A DNA stretch of 64,000 nt, taken from contig NZ_JADIJQ010000005.1 in the NCBI RefSeq assembly GCF_017355265.1, forward strand, positions 56,154-120,153, in the 5' to 3' direction. The translations under genes were made by a program, and so were the position numbers. The stretch comes from Tessaracoccus sp. SD287 (GTDB taxonomy: Bacteria > Actinomycetota > Actinomycetes > Propionibacteriales > Propionibacteriaceae). This document shows positions 52,084 through 60,458 of this stretch, one piece after another. The notes below the pieces were generated by a model. The model ran no database searches and was not told the origin of the DNA. It saw only the letters and a list, made by a program, of their open reading frames with translations. The number at the start of each line of letters is the position of its first letter. The stretch's first letter is position 1.

Positions 52084-52790
52084 CGTTCACCATCGCGTTG
52101 GTCTACCAGTCGCTGCTGGGTGTCTACGGTGACCGCGGCAATTCCACCGTGCTGCTGCAGCGCCTGCTGCGCCGCGGCCTGGACGCCGAACTGGTGATCT
52201 GCGAGCCCGGTGACACGATTCCCGCGGACGCCCAGGTCTACCTGCTCGGCGGCGGCGAGGACCTCGCCCAGATCTCGGCAGTTCGGGCGCTGACGGCCGA
52301 CGGCAACCTGTTCCGGGGACTGGACGCGGGCGGGGTGCTGCTGGCGGTCTGCGCCGGCTTCCAGATCTGCGGGACCAGTTTCACCGTCGGCGAGAACGAC
52401 GTCGTCCACGAAGGCCTGGGCCTGCTCGACGTCAGCACCCGTCGCGGTCCCTCCCGGGCGGTCGGGGAGATCCTGACCGAGTGGACCAGACCTGATGGCA
52501 GCACCAGCCTGATCACCGGGTTCGAGAACCACGGCGGGTACACCACCCTGGGACCGGCCGCCAAGCCGCTGGCACGCGTTCGGAAGGGTGTGGGCAACGA
52601 TGGCACCGGCTTCGAGGGCGCCGTCCAGGGCAACATCATCGGCACCTACCCGCACGGCCCGGTGCTGGCCCGCAACCCGGCGCTGGCCGACCACCTGCTC
52701 GAACTGGCCCTCGGCCATCCCCTCGAGCCGTTGCCGATGCCCTCGGTCGACGCGTTGCGCAGCGAGCGGATCGCCGCCATCCGGGCCTGA
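52080..52790 (+). CDS. gatD: Lipid II isoglutaminyl synthase, GatD glutaminase subunit
   Basis: A 236-residue class-I glutamine amidotransferase-like protein: VYLLGGGEDLAQ, the nucleophile elbow LAVCAGFQICG (C91), GFENHGGYT and the catalytic histidine in GTYPHGPVL (H192). It releases ammonia from glutamine for MurT, its obligate partner, whose stop codon it overlaps. Length and motif order are normal. The repeat array starts about 25 bp after the stop, with no obvious terminator between. Confidence 0.92.
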   Translation: MTFTIALVYQSLLGVYGDRGNSTVLLQRLLRRGLDAELVICEPGDTIPADAQVYLLGGGEDLAQISAVRALTADGNLFRGLDAGGVLLAVCAGFQICGTSFTVGENDVVHEGLGLLDVSTRRGPSRAVGEILTEWTRPDGSTSLITGFENHGGYTTLGPAAKPLARVRKGVGNDGTGFEGAVQGNIIGTYPHGPVLARNPALADHLLELALGHPLEPLPMPSVDALRSERIAAIRA

Positions 52791-52814
52791 GTGCTCGGAC
52801 GATGGCTGCGACGC

Positions 52815-53260
52815 GACGTCGTGGCGCCAGCGGCACAATGTCCGGTCGCCGGGTGCTCTGCACCAGGACATCGTGACACCACGGGCACAATGTCCGGTCG
52901 GGCAGGCGATCTGAGGCGACTTCGTGACGCGAGCGGCACAATGTCCGGCCCCGGGGGCTCTGCACCAGGACATCGTGACGCCACGCGGCACAATGTCCGG
53001 CCCCGGGGCTCTGCAACGCGACATCGTGACACCAGCGGGCACAACGTCCGGTCGGACGACGCGGTCCACCAAGACATCGTGACACCACGGGCACAATGTC
53101 CGGCCCCGGGGGCTCTGCACCAGGACATCGTGACACCAGCGGCACAACGTCCGGTCGGACGACGCGGTCCACCAAGACATCGTGACGCCAGCGGCACAAC
53201 GTCCGGTCGGGCAGGCGATCTGAGGCGACTTCGTGGCACCAGCGGCACAACGTCCGGTCG
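52815..53260. repeat. Nine-unit interspersed direct-repeat array with 51/52-bp period
   Basis: The core GGCACAAYGTCCGG occurs at 52832, 52884, 52935, 52987, 53038, 53090, 53141, 53193 and 53244: spacing alternates 52, 51, 52, 51 bp, almost exactly five helical turns. Each core is preceded by a conserved ACATCGTGACACCAGC-like stretch, so about 32 bp per unit is conserved. GACATCGTG and CACAATGTC within a unit form a 9-bp hairpin with one mismatch. The remaining 19-20 bp vary but recur in a few types (CTCTGCACCAGG, GGCAGGCGATCTGAGG, GGACGACGCGGTCCACC). It lies between gatD and tRNA-Lys. Non-coding: the period is not a multiple of three. Confidence 0.85.
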
Positions 53261-53347
53261 CCGGGGCGATCCCTGCGACCACGTCACGTGGGTCACGCAG
53301 TCCGATTTCACTTTTGGGTGAGGCCGCGGTAATGTTCTATCTCGCGC

Positions 53348-53420
53348 GCGCTGCTAGCTCAATTGGCAGAGCATCTGACTCTTAATCAGAGGGTTCCGGG
53401 TTCGAGTCCCGGGCGGCGTA
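53348..53420 (+). tRNA. tRNA-Lys (anticodon CTT)
   Basis: Cloverleaf: acceptor GCGCTGC pairs with GCGGCGT (with G-U pairs), D arm GCTC...GAGC, anticodon arm with loop CTCTTAA giving CTT, and T arm CCGGG-TTCGAGT-CCCGG; discriminator A at 53420; CCA is not encoded. An intrinsic terminator follows six bases later. Confidence 0.95.
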
Positions 53421-53425
53421 CGAGT

Positions 53426-53451
53426 AAGGCCCCTCCTTCGGGAGGGGCCTT
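53426..53451 (+). terminator. Intrinsic terminator after tRNA-Lys
   Basis: AAGGCCCCTCC (53426-53436), tetraloop TTCG, GGAGGGGCCTT (53441-53451): an 11-bp perfect stem with a stable UUCG loop followed by CGTCTTTCC. Confidence 0.85.
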
Positions 53452-53600
53452 CGTCTTTCCCGGACACCCGGCATCGGCCCAGATCAGGCGTGCCGACGAG
53501 TTCGTCGATGGCCAGCTCCTTCCCAGACACCTGGTCGTCCATGCAGCTCGGCAGCCGCACGCCCCGCCATCCACACACTCCCCCGTCACCCGGACGGAAA

Positions 53601-53628
53601 CGGCGGGCCTGCCGAAGCAGACCCGCCG
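53601..53628 (-). terminator. Hairpin at the end of the ABC-transporter operon
   Basis: CGGCGGG-C-CTGC, loop CGAA, GCAG-A-CCCGCCG: an 11-bp stem with one internal mismatch, 35 bp after the last permease stop on the minus strand and followed on that strand by TTTCCGTCC. It is likely the operon terminator. The neighbouring 53452-53600 shows no gene. Confidence 0.6.
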
Positions 53629-53662
53629 CACCAACCACCAGAGGAGCCAGTCCTCCGGATGG

Positions 53663-54640
53663 TCAGCCCTTCAGACCGCCGGCCAGCAGGCCACGGACGA
53701 AGTAGCGCTGCAGGGCCAGGAAGACCACCACCGGCACGATCATGGAGATGAACGCGCCAGCAGCCAGCAGGTGCCAGGAGTTGCCCAGGGTGCCCGACAG
53801 TTCGGCCACGCGCACCGTCAGCGGTGCCACGTCGCGGGTGCCGCCCAGGAAGATCAGCGCCACCAGCAGGTCGTTCCAGACCCACAGGAACTGGAAGATG
53901 CCGAAGCTCGCCAGTGCGGGGGTGAGCAGCGGCAACATGATCCGGGTGAAGATCTGCACGTGGCCGGCCCCGTCGACGCGGGCCGCCTCGAGCAGCTCGC
54001 CGGGCAGGTCCTTCATGAAGTTGTGCAGCAGGAACACCGCCAGCGGCAGGGCGAAGACGCCGTGGGCGAGCCACACCCGCCAGAAGCCGTCAATGCCGGT
54101 GCCGTTGAAGAACTGCAGCAGCGGAATCAGGGCGACCTGCAGCGGTACCACCTGCAGCGCGAACACCATCACGAACAGGAAGTCACGCCCCGGGAACTTG
54201 ATCCAGGCGAAGGCGTAGGCCGCGATGGTGGCCAGCAGCAACGGAATCATCACCGCCGGCACCGTGATCACCAGCGAGTTCACGAAGTAGTCGACCAGGC
54301 TGGTCGACGAGCCGAACAACGCCTGTTCGTAGTTCTTCGTGGTGAACCAGGGCTTGGCGAAGGCGTACCACCACCCGGTCTCGTTGATGTCCTTCTGGGT
54401 ACGGAAGGAAGTGACGAACAGGCCCAGGGTGGGCAGCGTCCACAGGATCGCGATCACGATGGCGGCCAACGAGGCCCACTTCGAGGTGACCGCGCGCGCC
54501 GCATTGCCGGCGGCACTCTTGCGCCTGCGGCCGCGCTGGCTGACGACGTCGTCCCCGACGGCTCCGTCCACGGTCACCCGGTCGCTGGTGTCGGTCTCGC
54601 TGGGCAGCGGCGTTTCAGGATTGATCACCGGCTGAACCAT
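53663..54640 (-). CDS. Carbohydrate ABC transporter permease (MalG-type)
   Basis: A 325-residue permease: a polar N-terminal tail of about 55 residues, then six hydrophobic segments. The cytoplasmic ATPase-docking EAA loop is LLEAARVDGAGHVQIFTRIM then LPLLTPALASFG. The C-terminal GGLKG ending is typical of the second (MalG/AglG-like) permease. It works with the permease at 54642-55613 and the lipoprotein at 55732-57102 as a sugar importer. There is no ATPase gene in the group, so a shared MsiK-type ATPase is likely. Confidence 0.88.
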   Translation of the reverse strand: MVQPVINPETPLPSETDTSDRVTVDGAVGDDVVSQRGRRRKSAAGNAARAVTSKWASLAAIVIAILWTLPTLGLFVTSFRTQKDINETGWWYAFAKPWFTTKNYEQALFGSSTSLVDYFVNSLVITVPAVMIPLLLATIAAYAFAWIKFPGRDFLFVMVFALQVVPLQVALIPLLQFFNGTGIDGFWRVWLAHGVFALPLAVFLLHNFMKDLPGELLEAARVDGAGHVQIFTRIMLPLLTPALASFGIFQFLWVWNDLLVALIFLGGTRDVAPLTVRVAELSGTLGNSWHLLAAGAFISMIVPVVVFLALQRYFVRGLLAGGLKG

Positions 54641-54641
54641 C

Positions 54642-55613
54642 TCAGGACCTCCTCAACTGGATGACGTTGTAGATCACGATCGGGATGACCATGACGAACA
54701 GGACCACTGCCAGGGCGGCGCCGATGCCGGCCTGGTTGTACCTGAAGGAGTTGTTGTAGAAGTCGTTGGCGATGACCGAGGTGCCGAACTGTCCACCGGT
54801 CATGGTGCGCACGATGTCGAAGACCTTCAAGGTGGCGATGCCGATCGTGGTCAGCACCACGACCATCGAGCCTCGGATGCTGGGCAGGGTGATGTAGCGG
54901 AACAGGTTCCACGCGCCCGTGCCGTCGATCTTTGCGGCTTCGATGACGTCGTCAGGAATGGCCTTGATGGCGGCCGACAGGATCGTCATGGCAAAACCGG
55001 CCTGGATCCAGACCATCACGACGATCAGGAAGAAGGTGTTCCACGGTCGAACCAGCAGGAACTGGATCGGTTCGAGGCCGACGCCGTCCAGGACGGCGTT
55101 GAGGATGCCGACCTGGTCGCGGCCAGCACCCCGGTAGTCGTAGACGAAACGCCAGATGATCGAGGCGCCCACCATGGAGATGGCCATCGGCAGGAAGACC
55201 AGCGCCTTGGCGAAGGCCTCACCACGGGTACGGTCGACCAGGATCGCGTAGGTCATGCCCACGGCGGTCGACAGCAATGGCACCAGCGCGGTCCAGGCGA
55301 TGGTGTTGAACAGGGTCAGCTGCATGCCGGCGTCAGTGAAGATGTGCGAGTAGTTGCTCAGGCTGAATCCGCCGTTGCCCTGCGGGCCACCGAAGCTCTG
55401 CCGGATGGTGAGCAGGCCCGGCCACAGCAGGCCGACCGCCAGCATCAGGATGACCGGCAGGATGAACCAGTAGCCCTGGATGGCTTCCACGTACTTGTTG
55501 GTGCCCTTGCTGATCAGGTGCCCGACCACCATCACGATTGCCACCACGGCGGCAAAGATGGCGATCGCGATCAGCATGGGAATGAACTTTGATCCCAGGT
55601 CTGCAAGATCCAT
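54642..55613 (-). CDS. Carbohydrate ABC transporter permease (MalF-type)
   Basis: A 323-residue permease from ATG 55613 (MDLADLGSKFIPMLIAIAIF), chosen for AAGGGAGGG just upstream. Eight hydrophobic segments, as in MalF/AglF-type proteins with two extra at the front; the EAA loop is VIEAAKIDGTGAWNLFRYIT then LPSIRGS. The stop lies next to the following permease start. Segment MVWIQAGFAMTILSAAIKAI is the usual helix before the EAA loop. Alpha-glucoside or similar oligosaccharide uptake is the likely role. Confidence 0.88.
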   Translation of the reverse strand: MDLADLGSKFIPMLIAIAIFAAVVAIVMVVGHLISKGTNKYVEAIQGYWFILPVILMLAVGLLWPGLLTIRQSFGGPQGNGGFSLSNYSHIFTDAGMQLTLFNTIAWTALVPLLSTAVGMTYAILVDRTRGEAFAKALVFLPMAISMVGASIIWRFVYDYRGAGRDQVGILNAVLDGVGLEPIQFLLVRPWNTFFLIVVMVWIQAGFAMTILSAAIKAIPDDVIEAAKIDGTGAWNLFRYITLPSIRGSMVVVLTTIGIATLKVFDIVRTMTGGQFGTSVIANDFYNNSFRYNQAGIGAALAVVLFVMVIPIVIYNVIQLRRS

Positions 55614-55635
55614 GGGTCCCTCCCTTTTCATGAAG

Positions 55636-55675
55636 GAGGCCGTGGTGGACGGTGCGCGCCGCCCACCACGGCCTC
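55636..55675 (-). promoter_or_regulatory. Intercistronic stem-loop after the binding-protein gene
   Basis: GAGGCCGTGGTGG (55636-55648) pairs perfectly with CCACCACGGCCTC (55663-55675); the 14-nt interval can itself pair CGG with CCG. It sits in the 118-bp gap between the binding-protein stop and the first permease start. Such hairpins commonly protect the upstream message or cause partial termination so that binding protein exceeds permease. Confidence 0.6.
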
Positions 55676-55731
55676 GATGTTCAATGACGTTCCACGCACC
55701 CGCGGGCGTCACCGCCCCCGGACGGGTGGGG

Positions 55732-57102
55732 TCACTTGGGCCAGGAGGCCTCGATCATGTCCAGTTCGGTCTTGGTGTTCGAACCGGTGATCCAGTTGGT
55801 CAGACCCTTCCAGAAGGTGCCCGAGCCCACGGCGCCGGGCATCAGGTCGGAGCCGTCGAAGCGGAACACGGCCTTCTCGTCGGCCAGGGTCTCGAACGAC
55901 AGCTTGTCGATCGGCGAGACCAGGTTGGCAGGGTCGAGACCCTTGTTGGCCGAGACCCAGCCACCGGCCGGGGTGGCCTTGGCCTTGGCGTTGGCCCAGT
56001 CGGCCGACGACAGGTAGGTCTGGAAGGCCTTCACCTCGGGACGGTCAGCGAAGGCTGCGACGAACTCGCCGCCACCCAGAACCGGCTTGCCCTTGGCCTC
56101 ATCGACGGTGGGCAGGTAGAACGCGAAGACGTCGCCGTCCTCGGCCACCTTGGTGCCGGCCGGCCAGTTGGCGGCGTAGAAGGACGCCTGGCGGTGCATG
56201 TAGCACTTGTTGGTCAGGATCGGCTGGCCGCCGTCCTGGAACGTGGTGGTGGCGATCGACTTCACGTCGCCGAAGCCGCCGTTGACGTACTTGTCGTCCT
56301 TCAGGATGGCGCCGACCTTGTCGAGGGCGTCAACGACGGTCGGGTCGTTGAAAGGAATCTCGTGCTTGACCCACTTGTCGTAGTTCTCGGGCGACGAGGT
56401 GCGCATCAGCACGTCCTCGAGCCAGTCGGTGCCCGGCCAACCGGTGGCGTCACCGGAGCCGAAGCCGGCGCACCAGGGCTTTGCCTCGGCATCGTCGGCG
56501 GCAATCTTCTCGGTGAGGGTCATCAAATCGGCCCAGGTCTTGGGAACTTCGTAGCCCTTGTCGGCGAACATCTTGGGCGAGTACCAGACGAACGACTTCA
56601 CGTTCGCGCCCAGCGGGGCGGCGTAGAACTTGCCGTCGACCGAGCCGTACTCCTTCCAGGACTTCTCCCAGTTCTTGTCGACGTTGGCGGCGGTCTCGGC
56701 CGGGGCCTCCACGACCTTGCCGGTCTCCTTGACCAAGGTATTCAGCAGGCCGGGCTGCGGGACGAAGGCGATGTCAGGGGCGTTGCCGCCCTTCACGCGG
56801 ACGAGCAGCTGGGCCTCGAACTCCTTGGAGCCCTCGTAGATGATCTTGGCGCCAGTGCAGTCCTCAAAGGGCTTGTACGAGTCGATCTGAGGCTGGTCCT
56901 CAGGGGCGACAATCGAGGTGTAGACGCTGACTTCCTTGCCGGTGAGATCACCGAAGGCCTTGTAGGGAGCGCAGTCGATCTGACCGGCGTCGGCCTTGGT
57001 GGTGGCACCGGTGGTGTCCTCACCGGTGTCGGCACAGCCGGCGATGGCCAGTGCCAGAGCGGTCGCGCTGATGACAGCGGCGATCCGTGAGAGTGGACGC
57101 AT
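55732..57102 (-). CDS. Sugar-binding lipoprotein of an ABC importer (AglE-like)
   Basis: A 456-residue lipoprotein: signal peptide MRPLSRIAAVISATALALAI, lipobox IAGC with the lipidated cysteine at 23, then a solute-binding domain (VSVYTSIVAPEDQ, DIAFVPQPGLL, KSFVWYSPKMFADKGYEVPK, WCAGFGSGDATGWPGTDWLE). Tryptophan- and glycine-rich segments are typical of oligosaccharide binding. It is first in the operon with the two permeases. The long 3' hairpin suggests it is expressed above the permeases. Exact sugar unknown; alpha-glucosides fit the family best. Confidence 0.88.
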   Translation of the reverse strand: MRPLSRIAAVISATALALAIAGCADTGEDTTGATTKADAGQIDCAPYKAFGDLTGKEVSVYTSIVAPEDQPQIDSYKPFEDCTGAKIIYEGSKEFEAQLLVRVKGGNAPDIAFVPQPGLLNTLVKETGKVVEAPAETAANVDKNWEKSWKEYGSVDGKFYAAPLGANVKSFVWYSPKMFADKGYEVPKTWADLMTLTEKIAADDAEAKPWCAGFGSGDATGWPGTDWLEDVLMRTSSPENYDKWVKHEIPFNDPTVVDALDKVGAILKDDKYVNGGFGDVKSIATTTFQDGGQPILTNKCYMHRQASFYAANWPAGTKVAEDGDVFAFYLPTVDEAKGKPVLGGGEFVAAFADRPEVKAFQTYLSSADWANAKAKATPAGGWVSANKGLDPANLVSPIDKLSFETLADEKAVFRFDGSDLMPGAVGSGTFWKGLTNWITGSNTKTELDMIEASWPK

Positions 57103-57140
57103 GGTTACAACTCCATTTCTGGGCGCTCCCCACTGAGCAG

Positions 57141-57212
57141 CCCTCGGTATGCGCCTCTCACTCTGTCAACTTCTTGAGTGCAAGTGTTGAACGCACCGGT
57201 TGCGAATGGATA
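57141..57212 (-). promoter_or_regulatory. Promoter/operator region of the sugar importer
   Basis: On the minus strand TTGACA lies at 57169-57164, with only a weak -10 downstream (GCATAC or TACCGA, spacing short). Upstream, 57190-57206 reads AACGCACCGGTTGCGA, an imperfect palindrome around ACCGGT like LacI-family operators controlling sugar uptake. No LacI-type gene is in the window. The assignment is tentative; nothing else was seen in 57103-57323. Confidence 0.35.
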
Positions 57213-57323
57213 ACAATGCGCCAGCCACCTCAAGCGGTGGTGATATCCCCATGGATCATGTGACGTCTCGCGGCACTCTACGCCGCGAGGCAACGACCAG
57301 ATCGTTCGCAGACGCCTTGCGGG

Positions 57324-57677
57324 TCAGCGGACGGTGAGTTCCCGGGACGCCTTCCTGGCAATGGACTTCTGGCGTGCACCACCGATGGCGCGGACGGTCA
57401 GCAGGAAGGCGACCACCCCGGCGACGGCGGCACCGACGGCGAGCACGCGGTCCAGGCGCCATCCGGCCTCGTCCTTGATGGTCGCCTTGGCGGAGTTGAA
57501 CTCGGCCTGGGCAAAGGTCCGGGCCTGCCCGACGGCGCGGTCCTTGATACTGGTCGGGTGCACCTCTTCGACCAACTGCTCGACATTGGCCGAGACCCTG
57601 GCTCGCGCAGCGGCGATGTCACGTCGAATCTGCTCCGCAGTTCGGGTGTCCTTGGGCTTGTCCTTCTTCTCGGCCAT
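57324..57677 (-). CDS. DUF3618 membrane-associated protein
   Basis: A 117-residue protein from ATG 57677 with GCGGAGGAAC upstream. It starts with a lysine-rich stretch, followed by the DUF3618 signature TAEQIRRDIAAARARVSANV then EQLVEEVHPTSIKDRAVGQA, and ends with one transmembrane helix (RVLAVGAAVAGVVAFLLTV) and a basic tail. This family is widespread in actinobacteria, often beside bcp as here (divergent), but has no proven function. Confidence 0.8.
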   Translation of the reverse strand: MAEKKDKPKDTRTAEQIRRDIAAARARVSANVEQLVEEVHPTSIKDRAVGQARTFAQAEFNSAKATIKDEAGWRLDRVLAVGAAVAGVVAFLLTVRAIGGARQKSIARKASRELTVR

Positions 57678-57751
57678 CGTTCCTCCGCAGCATCTGTCAG
57701 ACCGGGGCGACAAATGCCGCCTCACCACCGGCAGCCTATAGGGTTTGACCC

Positions 57752-58237
57752 ATGAGCGAGCGCCTTGAAGCCGGAACCTCCGCACCTGAATTTGCCCTGC
57801 AGAACGCCGATGGCAAGACCGTCAGCCTCAGCGACTTCCCCGGTCAGAAAGTCATCGTCTACTTCTACCCCGCCGCCATGACGCCCGGGTGCACCACTCA
57901 GGCCGTCGACTTCAGCAGCTCACTGAAGGACCTTGCCGCTGCCGGCTACACGGTGATCGGCATCTCGCCAGACACCGTCGAGAAGCTGGCCGCCTTCACC
58001 CAGGCCGAGCAGTTGGGCTTCCCGCTGCTGGCCGATCCCGAGCGTGAGGTCATCAAGGCCTACGGCGCCTGGGGCAGCCGCAAGCTGTACGGCAAGGACG
58101 TCATCGGCGTCATCCGGTCGACCTTCGTGGTCGACGTGGACGAGGACGGTCACGGCACCGTCGCGCTGGCCCAGTACAACGTCAAGGCCACCGGTCACGT
58201 GGCCAAGCTGCAGCGCGACCTGGGCATCAGCGCCTGA
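57752..58237 (+). CDS. bcp: Bcp-type thioredoxin-dependent peroxiredoxin, one-cysteine form
   Basis: A 161-residue AhpC/TSA-family protein: APEFALQNADGKTVSLSDFP, VIVYFYPAAMTPGCTTQ with peroxidatic C47, and FVVDVDEDGHG. The position five residues later, cysteine in classical two-cysteine Bcp (C-x4-C), is V52, so this is a one-cysteine enzyme needing an outside thiol. It reduces H2O2 and organic hydroperoxides in the cytoplasm. It is divergent from the DUF3618 gene with a 74-bp shared promoter region. Confidence 0.88.
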   Translation: MSERLEAGTSAPEFALQNADGKTVSLSDFPGQKVIVYFYPAAMTPGCTTQAVDFSSSLKDLAAAGYTVIGISPDTVEKLAAFTQAEQLGFPLLADPEREVIKAYGAWGSRKLYGKDVIGVIRSTFVVDVDEDGHGTVALAQYNVKATGHVAKLQRDLGISA

Positions 58238-58240
58238 TTC

Positions 58241-58555
58241 TCAGCCGAACAGCCGCCGGAACCAGCCCTGCTTGGCCGGCGGCGCTTCGCCGTCCGGGGG
58301 TGAGCTCGCGACCAGACGGTCGAGGAAATCGTCCACCTGTCCTGCGTCATAGCCACCGGAGCGGACGATCTGGAATCGGGCATGGTGGACGAGTGGGCCG
58401 AGGTCCTCGCCGCGGACCATACGCGCCGCGACCTGTTGGATGAAATCGTCCACCTCCCCGGTCTCGTAGCCGTCCAGTCCCCGCCGGTTGCGGCTGAACG
58501 TCACCTCGCGGACTGCGTCAAGGCTGGGCGGAGTCCATCGGTCGGCTGAAGTCAT
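58241..58555 (-). CDS. DivIVA-domain-containing small protein
   Basis: A 104-residue protein from ATG 58555; the upstream open frame crosses a tRNA and is rejected. It contains two copies of the short DivIVA-like motif: FSRNRRGLDGYETGEVDDFI and FQIVRSGGYDAGQVDDFLDR, each with the GY-x2-x-VDDF core. It ends in a basic WFRRLFG tail that could touch the membrane. Proteins of this type are linked to cell-envelope growth in actinobacteria; the role is inferred from the motif. Confidence 0.75.
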   Translation of the reverse strand: MTSADRWTPPSLDAVREVTFSRNRRGLDGYETGEVDDFIQQVAARMVRGEDLGPLVHHARFQIVRSGGYDAGQVDDFLDRLVASSPPDGEAPPAKQGWFRRLFG

Positions 58556-58614
58556 GGCGACAGCGTAGGGGTGCACGCTGTGGGATGCACCGGGCGCTAG
58601 CATTGTCGGCGCTG

Positions 58615-58696
58615 ACCGGAGTGGTGGAATTGGTAGACACGCAGGATTTAGGTTCCTGTGCCCGAGGGCGTGAGGGTTCGAGTCCCTTCTCCGGTA
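58615..58696 (+). tRNA. tRNA-Leu (anticodon TAG)
   Basis: Acceptor ACCGGAG pairs perfectly with CTCCGGT, class-II D arm GTGGAATTGGTAGACAC, anticodon arm GCAGGA-TTTAGGT-TCCTGT giving TAG, a long variable arm (GCCCGAGGGCG region) and T arm GAGGG-TTCGAGT-CCCTT; discriminator A at 58696, CCA not encoded. Confidence 0.93.
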
Positions 58697-58820
58697 CCGA
58701 AGCTGCATTGGCTCTGCCGGGCGGACGACACCCACCCGGGTCGTAGTCCGCAGCGACGACGATGTAGTCCGCGGCATGCCAGTAGCCCGCCGGGTGACGG
58801 CGGGTACTGGCTGATCGGGC

Positions 58821-60410
58821 TCAGCTGGCGAGGGCGGTTCGTGCCGGGTGGTGTTGCTTGGGCAGGATCTGACCCGACGGGTCCTCAATCATCCAGGAAT
58901 GCGAGGGCGTGACAAGGTAGCCGAACCCCAGGGGTGAGCACCACAGGAAGGTGCCCGGGGACGGTTGGGTGAGTTGCCAGCCGCCGAAGGTTTTCGCTCG
59001 ATGCACCTTGCGCGACAACGGACCCAGGTTGTGGGGACCGGTCAAGGGCACCCGTTCACGCCCGGTCCGACCGTGTGATCGACCGCCACCGCCACTGCCA
59101 TCGGCGTCACTGCCGTCGCCACCACCCCCACCATCAAGGCCGTGCCCGTCGTTCCCAGCGAGTTGATGGATCCACTGGTCGCGGGTGGAGTCCCAGGTCG
59201 GGGCGGCTTCCCACTCGATGGTGTGGTCCAGATCGGCCCTCCGGGAGGTCTTCTTGGAAAACGGGAACACCTCATACGGATTCCGCAGCTGCACCCATTC
59301 GCGCATCCAGTGGGAGCACTCATAGGCGTCGGTGGGGACCAGGTTGTCGGGATGCAGCACCGGCTTGACGGTCACCCTGGTGTGCCCGAGCAGGTCCTTG
59401 ACCCAGCCGGCCAGCAGTGGACCCATGCCCTCGGTGCGGACCAGCCCGGCACCGGTCTCCAGACCCGAGCCGCTGATGTGGACCACGACCTCGGCCTTGG
59501 GCAACAACCGGTCCGGGTCGACGGTGACCGTCCCGCAGGTGTGACCCGGCTGACCCTCGGCCGGGCAGACCTGGTCCAGGTCCAGATCGGGCAACTGGTC
59601 GGTCAACGCGGCTTGCAGCAACTGCAGGGCACGCGCCGGGTTCGCCAACAGGCCCAACGCCTGCGCCCGGCGCACGTCCAACGACTCGGTCGAGCCGCCC
59701 TGGCGCAGCAGGATCGCCAACCGGGTCAGCTGGCGATCCAGCACCGTCCCATCGACGGCATCCACCACCGCGGTCACGTCGGTCACCCCCAGGCAGGACT
59801 CGCCGAACTCCACTCGCCGCCTGGCCAATTGGGCCGTGTGGTCATCGTCGGCGTCCTGGCGCAGGGTGTCCATGACGCGGGCCTTGACCAACTCCAACAG
59901 CCGGGTGAACGCCATCGACTCGACCAGGACGTCGATCTCCTCATCCAGGTCCAACGCTTGGTAGTAGGACAACTTGTGGGTGACCGATGCCACCTCGCAC
60001 GCCTGCCACACCCGCAGCCCACCAGCCATCACCCGCGCCCACAGGTGGGGCAGCCGGTGCCGCACCGCCAGGGCCAGACCGATCTCGACGCGGACCTTCT
60101 CCTCCGACAACCGCAACGCCGCCGCCACCTCCAGGGTGCAGAACTCAGCCACCCCCGGAGTGCCATCACCGCCCCACTGCATGAGCCGCTCGGTACCGGC
60201 CAGCACCGGACCCTCGTCGGGGACGTAGCGGTACTGGTCAGCGAACTCCGCGAAACAGCGGAACTGCTCGGCCTCGGCCCGCTTCTTCGCCTCGAAGGCC
60301 GCATTCAACTCGACCAGCTTCTGCCGCGCCCCCGCCGCACTGAAACTCGCACCACCGGATCGCATTCCACGGGCCTGTTGACCAGTGGTACCTGCTGCGC
60401 TGGATCCCAT
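58821..60410 (-). CDS. 13E12-type DUF222 / HNH endonuclease-domain protein
   Basis: A 529-residue protein from ATG 60410 (a GTG at 60419 is possible). Residues about 30-330 are DUF222 (QFRCFAEFADQYRYV, EVAAALRLSEEKVRVEIGLA, RLPHLWARVMAGGLRVWQAC); the C-terminal HNH core is ADLDHTIEWEAAP then NLGPLSRKVHRAKTFGGW, with a glycine-rich low-complexity insert (GGGGGDGSDADGSGGGG). These are multicopy actinobacterial genes of unclear function, sometimes with mobile-intron-like spread. A GAAC-N4-GTTC SOS box upstream suggests DNA-damage induction. Confidence 0.85.
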   Translation of the reverse strand: MGSSAAGTTGQQARGMRSGGASFSAAGARQKLVELNAAFEAKKRAEAEQFRCFAEFADQYRYVPDEGPVLAGTERLMQWGGDGTPGVAEFCTLEVAAALRLSEEKVRVEIGLALAVRHRLPHLWARVMAGGLRVWQACEVASVTHKLSYYQALDLDEEIDVLVESMAFTRLLELVKARVMDTLRQDADDDHTAQLARRRVEFGESCLGVTDVTAVVDAVDGTVLDRQLTRLAILLRQGGSTESLDVRRAQALGLLANPARALQLLQAALTDQLPDLDLDQVCPAEGQPGHTCGTVTVDPDRLLPKAEVVVHISGSGLETGAGLVRTEGMGPLLAGWVKDLLGHTRVTVKPVLHPDNLVPTDAYECSHWMREWVQLRNPYEVFPFSKKTSRRADLDHTIEWEAAPTWDSTRDQWIHQLAGNDGHGLDGGGGGDGSDADGSGGGGRSHGRTGRERVPLTGPHNLGPLSRKVHRAKTFGGWQLTQPSPGTFLWCSPLGFGYLVTPSHSWMIEDPSGQILPKQHHPARTALAS

Positions 60411-60458
60411 TCGGACCACCCCGCCTCTGCTGTGAACATCGCCCGAATCACCGTTGAC

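Noticed and set aside
52815..53260. CRISPR array
   Set aside because: Unit spacing looks CRISPR-like, but the variable segments are only 19-20 bp, several are reused, the conserved block itself varies, and no cas gene is in the window.
52038..53321. Long cysteine-rich open frames on both strands through the repeat array
   Set aside because: The 51/52-bp period is not a multiple of three, so the apparent peptide repeats change frame; they are products of stop-free GC-rich repeats, and one lies antisense to gatD.
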